Assembly: GCA_002452215.1 (NCBI GenBank)
Contig: DKCO01000007.1
Span: 1 to 40,231, forward strand
Origin: Spirochaetales bacterium UBA6872
Lineage (GTDB): Bacteria; Spirochaetota; Spirochaetia; Sphaerochaetales; Sphaerochaetaceae
Length of the DNA: 40,231 nt
Reading direction: 5' to 3'
Of the stretch, positions 31,913 through 40,045 are shown in pieces (position 1 is the stretch's first letter; each line of letters begins with the position of its first letter). The position numbers and the translations under genes were made by a program. The notes beneath the pieces were generated by a model, which saw nothing but the letters and a program-made list of their open reading frames with translations, was not told the DNA's origin and made no database searches.

Positions 31913-34429
31913 ATGAGACAATTCAATATAACTGGTATGAGCTGTGCTGCATGCTCATCTCGTGTCGAGAAAAGCGTCTCAAAGCTTGATGGCATTGACT
32001 ATTGTGCCGTGAATCTTCTTACAAATTCGATGATGGTAGAGGGCACAGCCAGTGATGCTCAGATCATAAAGGCTGTTGAAGACGCTGGCTATGGCGCTTC
32101 GCCTAAAAAAAAGAGCATGAACGGAAAAGAGAACTTCCAAGACGAATCGGTTTTGAAAGATGAGGAAAGCCCAAAGATCCTGAAGCGATTGATTGCATCG
32201 ACTATATTTATGCTATTATTGATGTATGTAGCGATGGGACATATGATGTGGTCGTGGCCTCTTCCATATTTTCTTTCATCGAACCATCTCGCAATCGGCC
32301 TTGTAGAGCTACTGCTGACAATCCCAGTCATGGTGATAAACCAAAAATTCTTCATAAGCGGATTCAATGCTCTTATAAAGAGAGCCCCAAATATGGACAC
32401 ACTCGTCGCATTGGGCTCATCGGCAGCCTTCCTCTACTCGCTTTATGCTCTTTTTGCACTATCATCAGCTACTGTCAAAGGCGATAGCAGTGCCCAGATG
32501 AAGTACATGCACGAGTTCTACTTTGAATCTGCAGCAATGATCCTGACGCTAATCACAATAGGAAAATACCTAGAAGCAAAGTCAAAGGGAAAAACAACCG
32601 ATGCCTTGAAGAAACTCATGGAGCTTGCTCCAAAAAGCGCAACAATAATCAAGGATGGAAAAGAATGCAAAGTCTCTATCGACGATGTATCAATTGGCGA
32701 TATATTCGTTGTAAAACCTGGAGAAAGCATTCCTGTCGACGGCATTGTATTGGAAGGCGAAAGTGCAATTGACGAGTCATCTCTCACAGGAGAGAGCATT
32801 CCTGTCGATAAAACTGTAAACGACAAAGTCTCAGCTGCTACTATAAACCAATCTGGGTTTTTGAAGTGCAAGGCAACTAGAGTTGGAGAGAACACAACTC
32901 TATCACAAATAATACAAATGGTATCTGATGCATCAGCAACGAAAGCACCTATTGCAAAAGTTGCCGACAAAGTATCTGGCATCTTTGTGCCAAGTGTGAT
33001 CCTGATTGCAACATTAACAACAATAGGATGGCTTATTGCAGGAAAAGAGTTCTCGTTTGCACTTGCAAGAGGCATATCAGTGCTGGTGATAAGCTGTCCA
33101 TGTGCATTAGGACTTGCAACACCTGTCGCAATAATGGTAGGAAGTGGAATCGGTGCAAAAAATGGCATTCTTTTCAAAAATGCGGAAAGCCTTGAGCAAA
33201 CGGGCAAAGTCGATATTGTCGTATTGGACAAGACAGGCACAATAACCGAAGGAAAGCCATCTGTGACAGGTGTCTATGCCAATGATGGGATAGAAAAAGA
33301 TGAGCTTCTCAGGCTTGCTGGATCTGTTGAAAAAAAGAGTGAGCATCCTCTTTCAAAAGCCGTCACATCATATTTGGACAAGCTGAATATAAAGACAGTA
33401 GAGGTAGATTCGTTCAAGGCTCTTTCAGGAAATGGAGTTGAAGCGAAACTTGACGGGAAGCAACTTGTCGGTGGAAGCTACAAATATATAAAGGGAATAA
33501 CAGAGATTTCAGAGAAAATGGAAGATCTTTACAAAACGCTCTCTTCAAATGGCCAAACACTTCTCTTCTTTGCTTATGATGGAAAACTCTTAGGAGCAAT
33601 ATCTGTCGCCGATACGCTAAAACCTGACAGCAAGAAAGCTATAAGCGAGCTGAAGAATATGGGCATAGATGTTGTGATGCTCACTGGTGACAACGAAATC
33701 ACAGCAAATGCAATTGCAATGAAAGTTGGAATCGACAAAGCAATTGCGAATGTATTGCCTGGAGGAAAAGAGCAAGAGGTAAAAACTCTTGAAGAGAAAG
33801 GCAAAGTCATGATGGTAGGAGACGGAATAAATGATGCACCAGCCCTTACAAGAGCAAATATAGGAGTTGCAATAAAGAGTGGAACAGATATTGCAATGGA
33901 TGCTGCCGATATAGTATTGATGAACTCCAAACTTTCTGATGTACCAGCAGCAATAAGGCTATCTAGGCAAGTTTTGAAGAATATACATGAGAACTTATTC
34001 TGGGCTTTCGGCTACAATATCATCGGAATTCCACTTGCAATGGGGCTCTTTATCCATCTTCTCGGATGGAATCTAAACCCGATGTTTGGAGCTGCGATGA
34101 TGAGTATTTCCAGCTTCCTCGTAGTTACAAATGCGCTTAGGCTCAATTTATTCGATATAAAAAGCACTAAGCATGACAAGAAAAAGACAAAACATATGAA
34201 AAATAAGGAAGACAAGAAAATGATAAAAACACTTAAAATCGATGGAATGATGTGCTCTCATTGTGAAATGACTGTAAAGAAAGCACTTGAAAGCATAGAT
34301 GGAGTGGAAAGTGCAAAAGCTGACCATGAAAAAGGAGAAGCATTTGTAGAACTTTCAAAACCAGTTGATGACAAAACTTTAAAAGAAGCTGTGGAAGCAA
34401 AAGACTATAAAGTGATCTCTATCAAATAG
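31913..34429 (+). CDS. copA: Cu(I)-exporting P-type ATPase with C-terminal CopZ-like domain
   Basis: P1B-type copper exporter of the inner membrane, 838 aa. It has an N-terminal HMA domain with GMSCAAC (C11, C14), eight predicted helices, the TGES actuator loop, the membrane motif CPC (C395, C397), phosphorylated D439 in DKTGT, HP in SEHPL, and GDGINDAP. The late helices carry the YN and MSxSS motifs expected for Cu(I). After a Lys-rich linker (about 745-769) a second HMA domain with MMCSHC (C781, C784) ends the protein. Most CopA proteins carry all HMA domains at the N-terminus. The C-terminal domain looks like a whole CopZ chaperone. An internal ATG at 34220 with AAGGAAG 8 nt upstream might also yield a free 69-aa CopZ. 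Confidence 0.95.
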   Translation: MRQFNITGMSCAACSSRVEKSVSKLDGIDYCAVNLLTNSMMVEGTASDAQIIKAVEDAGYGASPKKKSMNGKENFQDESVLKDEESPKILKRLIASTIFMLLLMYVAMGHMMWSWPLPYFLSSNHLAIGLVELLLTIPVMVINQKFFISGFNALIKRAPNMDTLVALGSSAAFLYSLYALFALSSATVKGDSSAQMKYMHEFYFESAAMILTLITIGKYLEAKSKGKTTDALKKLMELAPKSATIIKDGKECKVSIDDVSIGDIFVVKPGESIPVDGIVLEGESAIDESSLTGESIPVDKTVNDKVSAATINQSGFLKCKATRVGENTTLSQIIQMVSDASATKAPIAKVADKVSGIFVPSVILIATLTTIGWLIAGKEFSFALARGISVLVISCPCALGLATPVAIMVGSGIGAKNGILFKNAESLEQTGKVDIVVLDKTGTITEGKPSVTGVYANDGIEKDELLRLAGSVEKKSEHPLSKAVTSYLDKLNIKTVEVDSFKALSGNGVEAKLDGKQLVGGSYKYIKGITEISEKMEDLYKTLSSNGQTLLFFAYDGKLLGAISVADTLKPDSKKAISELKNMGIDVVMLTGDNEITANAIAMKVGIDKAIANVLPGGKEQEVKTLEEKGKVMMVGDGINDAPALTRANIGVAIKSGTDIAMDAADIVLMNSKLSDVPAAIRLSRQVLKNIHENLFWAFGYNIIGIPLAMGLFIHLLGWNLNPMFGAAMMSISSFLVVTNALRLNLFDIKSTKHDKKKTKHMKNKEDKKMIKTLKIDGMMCSHCEMTVKKALESIDGVESAKADHEKGEAFVELSKPVDDKTLKEAVEAKDYKVISIK
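34220..34429 (+). CDS. Possible internally initiated CopZ-like chaperone
   Basis: In-frame with copA, this 69-residue C-terminal segment begins MIKTLKIDGMMCSHC, the normal start and metal motif of a free-standing CopZ. AAGGAAG ends 8 nt before the ATG. A second, separately translated product is only an inference; it may be expressed solely as the tail of CopA. Confidence 0.35.
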   Translation: MIKTLKIDGMMCSHCEMTVKKALESIDGVESAKADHEKGEAFVELSKPVDDKTLKEAVEAKDYKVISIK

Positions 34430-34435
34430 AAAAAC

Positions 34436-34482
34436 AATAGGAGCTACTTGAGAAAGTCTAGGCTTTTGATAGTAGCCCTATT
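34436..34482 (+). terminator. Long hairpin after copA without a T-tract
   Basis: AATAGG(A)GCTACT pairs with AGTAGCCCTATT, a 12-bp stem with one bulged A and a 22-nt loop that itself can pair AAAG/CTTT. No T-run follows, so termination may be inefficient, or the structure may have another role such as mRNA stabilisation. Confidence 0.45.
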
Positions 34483-34559
34483 ACATTAAAAATCGCCCAG
34501 AAAGTGTAGGAAATTTGCATTTTCAAATATGTCTTAGCATGATAGACTAACTCCTATTA

Positions 34560-34569
34560 CCCCCCCCCC
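34560..34569 (+). repeat. C10 homopolymer upstream of the MBG lipoprotein gene
   Basis: Ten uninterrupted C residues, 39 nt before the ATG and immediately upstream of the predicted -10 region. It is the only long homopolymer in the window. Such tracts change length by slippage and can switch transcription. Confidence 0.9.
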
Positions 34570-34570
34570 G

Positions 34571-34587
34571 TATTTATTTGCTAAATA
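34571..34587 (+). promoter_or_regulatory. Inverted repeat and extended -10 of the MBG lipoprotein gene
   Basis: TATTTA-N5-TAAATA is a perfect 6-bp inverted repeat. Its right half forms an extended -10, TGCTAAATA (34579-34587), so the C10 tract occupies the -35/spacer position. Confidence 0.45.
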
Positions 34588-34608
34588 GGTGGGTTAAAAG
34601 GACGGACT

Positions 34609-36765
34609 ATGGTCAAAAAGACATTGATGATTCTCTTTATAGCAACACTCTCTCTTTCTCTCTTCATTTCTTGCAACAATGAAAACAAGCTTCCAGAGCA
34701 AGAAGGGAATATTGTCTATGAAAGCGCGACAAAAAGCGTACAAAAAGAAATATATTCACTATACAAACTCTCGGAAAATCTAAAAGAATGCTACACTGAA
34801 TCTGAAGATCTAAAAGCAACAACTTTGTTCTGTGATAACGAACTTCTTGAAATAGTCGGTGCACTATATGGTGAAAATGATGCTCTTGGCTCAGATTTAT
34901 ACTTTGAGGAGAATGGAAAGAAGCATTATCTATACTCAGAGGAAGTAGAATCCATCTACAATCTTGACACCTACTCTTTCAAAGATAAAGAAAACCAAAC
35001 CTCTCTTGATGTAAAAATAGATGACCCACTTCAAACTATTGTTTTAAAGAACCTAGAATTCGCTGCTGATTTTACAGAGCCAAAAAAATCATTGAATGTT
35101 AAAATAGATGCAACGTTAAAAACTCTATATGGTGAGGATCATAAAGTAGTTTCATATGATTTGGATCTAATCTTTAATGGAAAGGTCTATCCTCATTTCC
35201 ATTTTGAAAACACAGAAAATGGATATCTCTTTACTTATGAAGGTAGCTCATATATCCATACACATGTATTCTCTCCTTGGAAAAGACTGAGTGAACCTCA
35301 AGAAGACATAGAAGGAACAGATATAAGAGAATGCAGTTGTGGTTACTTCGAAACCAGAATAATACCAAAGCTTAATGCAAGAGAGATAACTGTCACATGT
35401 GCACTAGAGAAAACATATGATGGCAAAGAAATCGATATCTTAAATAGCATAGAATTTCTCAAAGAGGAAACAGAAACTATCGAGCCCAAAATCGAATACA
35501 AAAGAAAGAATGAAGGCAATGACAAGTATAGCACTGAAGGCCCAAAAGATGCAGGAGAGTATACAATTCGAATCTCTGTTCCAGCATCTGGAGAATATAC
35601 AACCTTAAGCACAAAGGAAGTTGATTACACTATTTCAAAAATAAAGCTTGCAGACGAGAATACTCCAATCACAGGTATCTTCAAAGATGAGGTAAAAACA
35701 TACAATGGAAATACGCAAACGTGGGAAGCAAAAGTTAGCAATAGCGAAACAAGAGGCTTTACAGCTTTCTCGTCAATCATTGATGGAGAGACACTCACAA
35801 TCAGAGTTACAACAAATAAAAGCGATGCATCAGGCACAGATAAAAACATGTATCTCTTCAATTACAACTACCTCAATTGGGCAAGCCCAGGAGGATTTAT
35901 AGAAGTCCTCGACAATGACAATCAGCCTCTCCATAACTATGAACTCTCTATATGCAATGAAAAAGTTACTATAGAGCCAATCGAACTTAAAGGCACTCTG
36001 ACTGGAGAAAAAACATATGACGGGAGAGCTCTGTTCGCATTCAATGACCTCTCTAGCCTCACTGGCGTACTTGATTGCGACAAGAGCCTGATAATTGAAG
36101 CATCTCAATCCAACGATCCAAATGCAGGAGTAAAAACCATAGACAGCATTGCTTTCTATACAAATGAAGGAAGAACAATCAACTATACAATCGAGCCATC
36201 ACAAATACATGCAACAATCAAAAGAAGGCCTCTTGCTATTACTGAATACGGTACTACACTAAAAACTCCATATTTAGACGGACTAGACAGAAGAATAATC
36301 ACATTGGGAGCAAGAAACGGTACAGACAATGGAAAAGAAGTCGAGCTTTCTATAATAAGAAAACCTTGGAATGACAATGAAGTGATTGATGTAGCCAATT
36401 TGACTGATTCAGAAATCTCGATAAACACAAACTACTATTTTGATAAATCATCTTTGAAAACAATCGAAGTAAAGACTGTGAATGCCCCATTGGACGATTA
36501 TATTGGCTCTGTCCCCATAAAAGAAAACAGTTTTATCGATTGTTATTTCGAGTTGCAAGAAGGAGAAGAGATCAATCTTGCATTCTCTTCAGACAAACTG
36601 GAATCTATAGTTCCATACATTTGCGACTCTAATGGAAGACACTACTACTCAAGAAGCTTGGATGATGTCAACAACACAATAACATATTCAAAAAGCGGGA
36701 AAAGCTATCTTTTCATATATGCAAGAGAACAGTTATACTTCCAACTTTCAAAGGCAATAAAATGA
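34609..36765 (+). CDS. MBG-domain lipoprotein, possibly phase-variable
   Basis: A 718-aa predicted lipoprotein (lipobox LFISC, Cys at residue 22). After a poorly conserved N-terminal half, a HVFSPWKRLSEP segment and a CSCGYFETRIIP segment resemble a small motif found between modules of bacterial surface proteins. Two MBG-type units follow (KTYDGKE ... DAGEYTIRI ... YTISK, about 255-345; and KTYDGRA ... AGVKTI ... YTIEPS, about 452-540), with YDG signatures, then a last beta-rich region. It is probably envelope-exposed. AAGGA lies 7 nt before the ATG. A C10 tract lies in the promoter region, which would allow on/off switching of this antigen-like protein. Confidence 0.82.
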   Translation: MVKKTLMILFIATLSLSLFISCNNENKLPEQEGNIVYESATKSVQKEIYSLYKLSENLKECYTESEDLKATTLFCDNELLEIVGALYGENDALGSDLYFEENGKKHYLYSEEVESIYNLDTYSFKDKENQTSLDVKIDDPLQTIVLKNLEFAADFTEPKKSLNVKIDATLKTLYGEDHKVVSYDLDLIFNGKVYPHFHFENTENGYLFTYEGSSYIHTHVFSPWKRLSEPQEDIEGTDIRECSCGYFETRIIPKLNAREITVTCALEKTYDGKEIDILNSIEFLKEETETIEPKIEYKRKNEGNDKYSTEGPKDAGEYTIRISVPASGEYTTLSTKEVDYTISKIKLADENTPITGIFKDEVKTYNGNTQTWEAKVSNSETRGFTAFSSIIDGETLTIRVTTNKSDASGTDKNMYLFNYNYLNWASPGGFIEVLDNDNQPLHNYELSICNEKVTIEPIELKGTLTGEKTYDGRALFAFNDLSSLTGVLDCDKSLIIEASQSNDPNAGVKTIDSIAFYTNEGRTINYTIEPSQIHATIKRRPLAITEYGTTLKTPYLDGLDRRIITLGARNGTDNGKEVELSIIRKPWNDNEVIDVANLTDSEISINTNYYFDKSSLKTIEVKTVNAPLDDYIGSVPIKENSFIDCYFELQEGEEINLAFSSDKLESIVPYICDSNGRHYYSRSLDDVNNTITYSKSGKSYLFIYAREQLYFQLSKAIK

Positions 36766-36772
36766 AGCCATG

Positions 36773-36801
36773 TTATCAAGCATAGCAAAAAGCATTATAT
36801 T
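36773..36801 (+). promoter_or_regulatory. Promoter of the coiled-coil protein gene, apparently leaderless
   Basis: TTATCA (36773-36778), 17 bp, then TATATT (36796-36801). Six nt separate the -10 from the ATG at 36808, and no Shine-Dalgarno sequence is present. Confidence 0.5.
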
Positions 36802-36807
36802 CAAGAT

Positions 36808-37389
36808 ATGGGAAAAATAAAAAGCGCGTGGGAAATCGCATTAGAGAAAACAGAGAATATAGTAGTTGATGAGAACAAGATTCGCCATCAAGAGACAATC
36901 AATCAAATCAGGAAGATAGCTGGTTCATATCTTATGGCCGACTCTGATGAAAGCGAAAAAGTCAAGAATGACCTAAAAGGATTCAAAAAAGAGGATTTAT
37001 CAGAGGCTTTGTCAATGACAATCCTCAATGGACTAGCACTTCCATCAGAAGAAATCGAAGATGACCGCTACACAAGGCTCAAGACACTTCTTGAGATAGT
37101 ATCACAAGATGACCAGGCCTTTGCTCTTTTTGATCAAATCACAAGCTTCTTGAAGCAATACCCTGTTCATAAAAAGCAGCTTCTGGATCAAATGAAGCAG
37201 CAATTCGAGCCAATGCTCAAAGAGAAAGAGGCTCAAATGAAAGAGCAATATGGACAAGATGTTCACCTTTCGCTTGAAACAGACAAAGAGTTCTTGCAAG
37301 TTGCAAAGCAAAATATTGAGAAGCTTGAAGCGCAATATGAACATACTCTAGATGGTGCCAAAAACCAATTGAAGGCATTTTTGCAATAA
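36808..37389 (+). CDS. Coiled-coil cytoplasmic protein, unknown function
   Basis: I do not recognise this 193-aa protein with confidence. It starts MGKIKSAWEIALEKTENI, is rich in Glu, Lys and Gln, and has no signal peptide or membrane segment. The N-terminal half looks helical and globular (residues 20-110). The C-terminal half (about 115-193) is a long, probably coiled-coil region with QMKQQFEPMLKEKEAQMKEQ and a second helix ending QLKAFLQ. It may be a small structural or chaperone-like protein. The initiation site fits a leaderless mRNA. The gene stands alone, followed by a strong hairpin. Confidence 0.75.
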   Translation: MGKIKSAWEIALEKTENIVVDENKIRHQETINQIRKIAGSYLMADSDESEKVKNDLKGFKKEDLSEALSMTILNGLALPSEEIEDDRYTRLKTLLEIVSQDDQAFALFDQITSFLKQYPVHKKQLLDQMKQQFEPMLKEKEAQMKEQYGQDVHLSLETDKEFLQVAKQNIEKLEAQYEHTLDGAKNQLKAFLQ

Positions 37390-37421
37390 TAGGACAAAGA
37401 GACATTCAAGATCAGAAAGAA

Positions 37422-37449
37422 GAGAGCCTAGAGAAAAATCTAGGCTCTC
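37422..37449. terminator. Bidirectional terminator hairpin
   Basis: GAGAGCCTAGA and TCTAGGCTCTC form a perfect 11-bp stem with a 6-nt loop. On the minus strand it is followed by TTCTTTCTG, serving ychF from 136 nt downstream of its stop. On the plus strand it follows the coiled-coil gene but lacks a T-run. Confidence 0.7.
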
Positions 37450-37475
37450 ACTCTAATTAAGGGGGAAGTTTGTTA

Positions 37476-37595
37476 ATGAAAAAAATCTATTTGCTTTGTT
37501 TACATCCCCATTATTGCAACCCAACTTGTGATTGTCATACACAAAAGTTGTTGATTTTGAAAAGTTATGTGAAGAAATGTAAAGCTAGAGATTGA
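37476..37595 (+). CDS. Possible 39-residue Cys/His-rich small protein
   Basis: A small ORF with GGGGGA 9 nt upstream of its ATG. The product starts MKKIYLLCLHPHYCNPTCDC and contains six Cys and three His, five of the Cys and all His within residues 8-21. This composition would suit metal binding. It overlaps the convergent ychF end by 11 nt. It could equally be chance: there is no clear promoter, and the strong hairpin upstream would reduce read-through. Confidence 0.3.
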   Translation: MKKIYLLCLHPHYCNPTCDCHTQKLLILKSYVKKCKARD

Positions 37596-38691
37596 ACTTG
37601 AAGAACATTATATCTCCATCTTGCACGACATACTCTTTTCCCTCCAGCCTGTATTTTCCAGCCTCTTTGACTTTTTGCTCTGAACCATATTTGAACAAGT
37701 CTTCGCAATTGTAAACTTCAGCCTTTATAAAACCCTTCTCGAAATCAGTATGGATTATGCCAGCACATTCTGGGGCCTTTGCACCGTTTTTAAATGTCCA
37801 AGCCCTATCCTCATCCTTTCCTGCTGTGAAAAATGTCCTCAAGCCCAATGCTTTGTAAGCAGCTCTAATCAAATGATTCAGACCAGACTCCTCAAGCCCA
37901 ACGGATTCAAGGAACTCCTTCCTGTCCTCTTCTGACTCCAAGGCAGCAATCTCTGCTTCTATCTTTCCACAAATAGTCACAACAGGAGAGTTCTCCTTTT
38001 CAGCTATCTTGCGAACAGTCTTTACATAGTCATTGTCTTCGAGGATGCCATCCTCGTCCACATTGCAAACATAGATGACAGGCTTGAGCGTAATCAAATG
38101 AAGATCATACACAAGCGCCTCTTCCTCTTCATCCAAAGCCAATGTTCGTGCAGGAATTCCTTCAGAAAGGACCGAAAGAAGTCGCTCCAAAATCGGAAGG
38201 ACCTTCTCGTTCTCTTTCTGTGCAGCTTTATCGACACGAGATACCTTCTTTATCTTGTCGTATCTCTTTTGGACTGTATCATAGTCAGCAAGAGCAAGCT
38301 CAATGTTTATAGTCTCGATATCTGATGCTGGATCTATTTTGTTGTTCACATGGATTATATCAGAGTTATCAAAGCATCTAACAACATGGGCAATTACTCC
38401 AACTTCCCTTATGCTTGCAAGAAATCTGTTTCCAAGTCCTTCTCCTTGGCTTGCACCTTTAACAAGGCCTGCAATATCAACAAACTCAACAGTTGCAGGG
38501 ACAACCTTCATAGGAGGAATAAGCTCCACAATCTTGTCCAATCTCTTATCAGGAACAGCAACGATGCCCACATTAGGATCTATCGTGCAAAAAGGATAGT
38601 TAGCAGCCTCCGCTGGTGCCGATGTGACAGCAGAGAATATTGTTGATTTACCTACATTAGGAAGCCCTACTATACCACAATTCAAACCCAT
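37585..38691 (-). CDS. ychF: Ribosome-binding GTPase/ATPase YchF (OLA1 family)
   Basis: A P-loop protein that binds ribosomes and, in several species, prefers ATP to GTP. From the ATG at 38691 it has 368 aa, the usual length. Motifs are G1 GLPNVGKST (residues 8-16), G3 DIAGLVKGAS, the altered G4 NVDE (in YVCNVDEDG) that underlies relaxed nucleotide specificity, and a C-terminal TGS domain ending GDIMFFKFNL. GAGG lies 9 nt before the ATG. A larger in-frame extension upstream is excluded because homology starts exactly at MGLNCGIVG. Confidence 0.95.
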   Translation of the reverse strand: MGLNCGIVGLPNVGKSTIFSAVTSAPAEAANYPFCTIDPNVGIVAVPDKRLDKIVELIPPMKVVPATVEFVDIAGLVKGASQGEGLGNRFLASIREVGVIAHVVRCFDNSDIIHVNNKIDPASDIETINIELALADYDTVQKRYDKIKKVSRVDKAAQKENEKVLPILERLLSVLSEGIPARTLALDEEEEALVYDLHLITLKPVIYVCNVDEDGILEDNDYVKTVRKIAEKENSPVVTICGKIEAEIAALESEEDRKEFLESVGLEESGLNHLIRAAYKALGLRTFFTAGKDEDRAWTFKNGAKAPECAGIIHTDFEKGFIKAEVYNCEDLFKYGSEQKVKEAGKYRLEGKEYVVQDGDIMFFKFNL

Positions 38692-38713
38692 TATTCTTAC
38701 CTCTATCTTTGGA

Positions 38714-38722
38714 AATATAGCA
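38714..38722 (-). promoter_or_regulatory. Extended -10 promoter of ychF
   Basis: On the minus strand TGCTATATT lies 22 nt before the ychF ATG, with GAGG between them. It is divergent from the hflX promoter. Confidence 0.5.
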
Positions 38723-38757
38723 CAAAGGAATGCATTCTTCCACCCTTGATTATTAAG

Positions 38758-38766
38758 TGCTAAACT
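38758..38766 (+). promoter_or_regulatory. Extended -10 promoter of hflX, possibly leaderless
   Basis: TGCTAAACT ends 7 nt before the ATG at 38774. No Shine-Dalgarno sequence precedes that ATG. Confidence 0.4.
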
Positions 38767-38773
38767 CTCTTGT

Positions 38774-40027
38774 ATGGCAAATGGAAGAGTAATGCTAATC
38801 ACGACAAGAGCACCTGGCACAAGTGAGAGAGATGCCTTTTTGAAGGAAAGCGAGATACGAAGCTTGATCAACACGCTATCGCTTACGATAGTATGCCATC
38901 AATCATTTACGCTCAAAGAAGAAAATCCGAACACCTACATAGGCTCTGGGCAAGCAAATGAAGCAAGGGAATATGCAAATGCTTTTGATGTTGAAGAAGT
39001 CATAATAGATGCCTCGATCAGCCCAAGGCAAGAGAAGAACCTAGAAAAGATATTCTCCTGTCCAATCTCTGACAGACAAGCTGTGATTCTTGCAATATTC
39101 TATCAAAATGCACATTCAAAAGAAGCTAGGCTCCAAATAGAGAAAGCTGAAGCTGTCTACTTAAAGCCAAGGCTCATATCAAGAGAAGCAAACCTTTCCC
39201 AACAAAGGGGCGGTGTAAGAGGCGCAAAAGGCGAAGGCGAAAGAAAGCTAGAGCTTGAAAGAAGGCGCATAGATGAGAGGATAAAAGCACTTGACAGGGA
39301 GATAGATGAAACAAAGAGAACAAGGAGAATACAAAGACACAACAGAGAAGATTCTGGCATATACACATTTGCTTTAACAGGCTACACGAATGCCGGGAAG
39401 TCAACAATCCTTAATGCTCTTACAAATGCGAATGTTCTTTCAAAGGATATGCTTTTCGCTACACTCGACACGACAACAAGATCCCTTTTGCTTCCAAATG
39501 GGCAAAAGGTTCTTCTTTCTGACACTGTTGGATTCATCTCAGGCCTTCCTACCCTTTTGATTGATGCATTCTCTTCGACTTTGGATGAGGCTTTGAATGC
39601 AAACGCAATAATAATAGTTGCTGATGCGTCTCATCCTGATGCACTCGGATGCCTCAATGTTACAAAGGAGACACTTGCTCGTTTGAATGCGATAGACAAA
39701 GTGAAGCTTTTGATAATCAACAAGACGGATGACATCTATGATGATATTTCATATTCGATGCTCAAGAATGAGAATATCAAGACTATCGAGACAAGCTTCA
39801 AAGACGGAACAGGTGTGCAAAAGGTTATCAAGGCCCTTACAGAGATTACAGATGAAGAGTTCAGAAATGTAAAACTAAAAGTTGACATCTCTAACTCAAG
39901 CATAGTATCAGAGCTCTCCTCACATGGATGGCTTAAAGGTATTGAATATCTCGACAGTTGCATACTCATAAGCGCAAGAATACCTAAGACAAGGCTGATG
40001 CAATATTCAAAATACATAGACACATGA
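38774..40027 (+). CDS. hflX: Ribosome-splitting GTPase HflX
   Basis: A GTPase that binds the 50S subunit and rescues or recycles stalled ribosomes, 417 aa. The N-terminal HflX domain contains NPNTYIGSGQANE. A basic coiled-coil linker follows, with LSQQRGGVRGAKGEGERKLE and the RRIDERI helix. The GTPase domain has G1 GYTNAGKST, G3 DTVGFISGLP and G4 NKTD. The ATG at 38774 is used, although an ATG at 38792 (MLITTRAPG) has GGAAGAG close by and cannot be excluded. The neighbouring divergent gene encodes another ribosome-linked NTPase, YchF. Confidence 0.93.
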   Translation: MANGRVMLITTRAPGTSERDAFLKESEIRSLINTLSLTIVCHQSFTLKEENPNTYIGSGQANEAREYANAFDVEEVIIDASISPRQEKNLEKIFSCPISDRQAVILAIFYQNAHSKEARLQIEKAEAVYLKPRLISREANLSQQRGGVRGAKGEGERKLELERRRIDERIKALDREIDETKRTRRIQRHNREDSGIYTFALTGYTNAGKSTILNALTNANVLSKDMLFATLDTTTRSLLLPNGQKVLLSDTVGFISGLPTLLIDAFSSTLDEALNANAIIIVADASHPDALGCLNVTKETLARLNAIDKVKLLIINKTDDIYDDISYSMLKNENIKTIETSFKDGTGVQKVIKALTEITDEEFRNVKLKVDISNSSIVSELSSHGWLKGIEYLDSCILISARIPKTRLMQYSKYIDT

Positions 40028-40045
40028 TACTTTAACATCTAGGCT

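Noticed and set aside
31913..32200. Programmed frameshift site in copA like that of E. coli
   Set aside because: The segment CCTAAAAAAAAGAG near 32101 has an A-run. However, there is no clear slippery heptamer plus stimulator, and the chaperone-like module is at the other end of the protein.
32518..33240. Long minus-strand open frame inside copA
   Set aside because: It is a mirror of copA coding bias. It has no ribosome site, and copA motifs are intact on the plus strand.
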